In this document: piece after piece, positions 62,516-64,000 of the stretch
Numbering within the stretch: position 1 is the stretch's first letter
Layout of the letters: each line of letters starts with the position of its first letter
DNA from: Micromonospora halotolerans
GTDB lineage: Bacteria > Actinomycetota > Actinomycetes > Mycobacteriales > Micromonosporaceae
Length of the DNA: 64,000 bases
Assembly (NCBI RefSeq): GCF_032108445.1
Contig: NZ_CP134876.1
Span: 3,720,001-3,784,000, forward strand
Direction: 5' to 3'
Notes under the pieces: model-generated
Seen by the model: only the letters and a program-made list of their open reading frames with translations
Told to the model about the DNA's origin: nothing
The model's database searches: none
Position numbers and translations under genes: made by a program

Positions 62516-63979
62516 ATGGCCGAGCCGCACGACCTGACGGCGTTGGAGCAGGCCGCCGCGATCCGCCGGGGTGAGCTGTCCAGCGTGGAGCTGGTGGAGC
62601 ACCACCTGCGCCGGGTGGACGCGCTCGGCGACACCCTCGGCGCCTTCGTCACCGTCACCCCGGAACGCGCGCGGGCGGCCGCGGCCGCCGCCGACGCGGT
62701 GCCGGCGGACCGGCGCGGCCTGCTGCACGGGGTGCCGACCGCCGTCAAGGACCTCACGCTCACGGCCGGGGTGCGCACCACCTTCGGCTCGGCGGCCTTC
62801 GCCGACTTCGTGCCGCCCGTCGACGCCGACGTGGTCCGGTTCATGGCCGCCGCCGGGCTGGTCAGCCTCGGCAAGACCACCACCTCGGAGCTGGGCTGCT
62901 CGCTCTACTCCGAGGGCCTCGTCGCGCCGCCGGCCCGCAACCCGTGGGGCCTCGCCTACACGGCGGGCGGGTCCAGCGGCGGCGCGGCCGCCGCGGTGGC
63001 CGGCGGGCTGGTCCCGGTGGCGCAGGGCTCGGACGGCGGCGGCTCGCTGCGCATCCCGGCGGCGCTCTGCGGCCTGGTTGGCTACAAGCCCAGCCGGGGC
63101 CTGGTCTCCGGCGGCCCGCTCGGCTTCGGCGCGTTCGGGCTGCCCATCAGCGGCCCGCTCGGCCGGACCGTGACCGACGTGGCCGCGCTGCTGGACGTTC
63201 TGGCGCAACCGGTGCCCGGCGAGCCCTACCTGCCGCCCGCCGCGCCCACCGGCGGCTACCTGGGCGCCGCCCGGGCCGCCGCGCCGGGCCGGCTGCGGAT
63301 CGGCCGGTTCACCACCCCGATGCTGGCCGACGAGCCGGTCCACCCGGACTGCGTGGCCGCCGTCGACCGGGCCACCGCGCTGCTCACCGAGGCCGGCCAC
63401 GAGGTGGTCGACGTTCCCGCGCCGCTCGGCCCCGAGGCGTGGCCGCTGTTCGAGACCGTCTGGTACGTGCTGGCGCTCGCCCCCGTGCCGTCCGAACGGG
63501 AGAGCGACCTGCTGCCGCTGACCCGGTTCCTCCGGGCCCGGGGCGCGGCCGTCGGGGCCGGCCCGCTGATGGCCGCGCTCGGCGAACTCCAGGCGCAGGT
63601 ACGCCGTGGCGTGCGCCGTACCGCCGGCTGCGACCTGCTGCTCTGCCCCACCCTGGCGGCCCCGCAGGCCCCGGTCGGGGCGTTCGCGAGCCTCGATCCG
63701 GCCGAGGATTTCGACCGGCAGCGGCGGTTTTCGCCGTACTGCGCCATCTTCAACGTCACCGGCGACCCGTCCGTTTCGCTGCCGGTGGGCCGCACCGGCG
63801 ACGGGATGCCGGTCGGCGCGCTGCTCACCGGCCGGTACGGCGACGACGCGACATTGATAGGCACTGCCGCGCAACTGGAGCACGGCTGTGGCGGGTGGGA
63901 TCAGCACCCCGCAATCTGGCGGGCCGTCGACTCCGCTAACGTGAACAGCACAAGCGGAGTCGGGCGCGCGTCGTCATGA
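62516..63979 (+). CDS. Amidase-signature enzyme, candidate kynurenine formamidase
   Basis: A 487-aa amidase-signature hydrolase with an intact Ser-cisSer-Lys triad: Lys78 (PTAVKDLTL), Ser153 ([11 protein letters not shown]) and Ser177 ([13 protein letters not shown]). It follows the decarboxylase by 66 bp and has its own CAGGAT hexamer 6 nt before ATG 62516. The cluster lacks any KynB-type or alpha/beta-hydrolase formamidase, so this enzyme is the local candidate for hydrolysing N-formylkynurenine. That role is inference; a general amidase or GatA-like hydrolase is equally possible by sequence. Confidence 0.88.
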   Translation: MAEPHDLTALEQAAAIRRGELSSVELVEHHLRRVDALGDTLGAFVTVTPERARAAAAAADAVPADRRGLLHGVPTAVKDLTLTAGVRTTFGSAAFADFVPPVDADVVRFMAAAGLVSLGKTTTSELGCSLYSEGLVAPPARNPWGLAYTAGGSSGGAAAAVAGGLVPVAQGSDGGGSLRIPAALCGLVGYKPSRGLVSGGPLGFGAFGLPISGPLGRTVTDVAALLDVLAQPVPGEPYLPPAAPTGGYLGAARAAAPGRLRIGRFTTPMLADEPVHPDCVAAVDRATALLTEAGHEVVDVPAPLGPEAWPLFETVWYVLALAPVPSERESDLLPLTRFLRARGAAVGAGPLMAALGELQAQVRRGVRRTAGCDLLLCPTLAAPQAPVGAFASLDPAEDFDRQRRFSPYCAIFNVTGDPSVSLPVGRTGDGMPVGALLTGRYGDDATLIGTAAQLEHGCGGWDQHPAIWRAVDSANVNSTSGVGRASS

Positions 63980-64000
63980 CCGTCCACCCGACCCGAACAT

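Overview
The window is very GC-rich actinobacterial chromosome. Many starts are GTG, operons overlap tightly, and long spurious open frames lie opposite real genes. Membership of the Micromonosporaceae (Micromonospora or a close relative) is inferred from gene content and from a GGGGCCCC/GTTAAC dispersed repeat at 37.16 kb that I recall from Micromonospora genomes. No rRNA, CRISPR array or recognisable insertion sequence was found. One tRNA gene is present.

Layout. 0.1-9.6 kb: an acyltransferase, an overlapping histidine kinase / degenerate kinase / LuxR-type response regulator operon, two methyltransferases, an alpha/beta hydrolase and a RibD-like reductase. 9.7-13.35 kb: accessory-looking singletons (GrpB family, SUKH-like, phosphotransferase, a broken fragment). 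13.57-18.40 kb: a 4.8-kb integrated island between two identical 46-bp copies of the 3' half of tRNA-Arg(UCU). It has no recognisable integrase and carries a HEPN-like (Ymh/TIGR02391) protein next to a membrane-anchored partner. 18.6-21.9 kb: a hypothetical protein, a lysophospholipase-like hydrolase, an HPF/RaiA-domain protein and a paralogous single-stranded DNA-binding protein.

22-38 kb: late cobalamin genes (cobD, cobQ, cobB, cobC, cobT and a precorrin-2 dehydrogenase/uroporphyrinogen methyltransferase fusion), interleaved with a rhodanese, a P-loop kinase, an M20 dipeptidase, an ATP-dependent DNA ligase, SURF1, an acetyltransferase and a bifunctional penicillin-binding protein. 38-42 kb: trehalose synthesis (otsA and an otsB-GH15 fusion). 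42.3-51.2 kb: EttA-type ABC-F factor, thioesterase, YbjN protein, truncated haemoglobin, MFS and MscS membrane proteins, HNH nuclease, and a class F sortase beside a secreted, membrane-anchored protein.

51.3-64 kb: a divergent Lrp/AsnC regulator and a long run of translationally coupled genes encoding tryptophan catabolism through kynurenine, 3-hydroxyanthranilate and 2-aminomuconate to pyruvate and acetyl-CoA. Every step is represented except a recognisable kynurenine formamidase. An amidase-signature enzyme ends the cluster and is a candidate for that step.

Most promising leads: the integrase-less island with its two-gene HEPN module; a dispersed repeat forming the in-frame linker of CobA and bringing in a TTA codon; a CobB lacking the expected glutaminase cysteine; the formamidase gap in the kynurenine cluster; and a recurrent TANNNT/CAGGAT hexamer 6-8 nt before starts, indicating leaderless transcripts.
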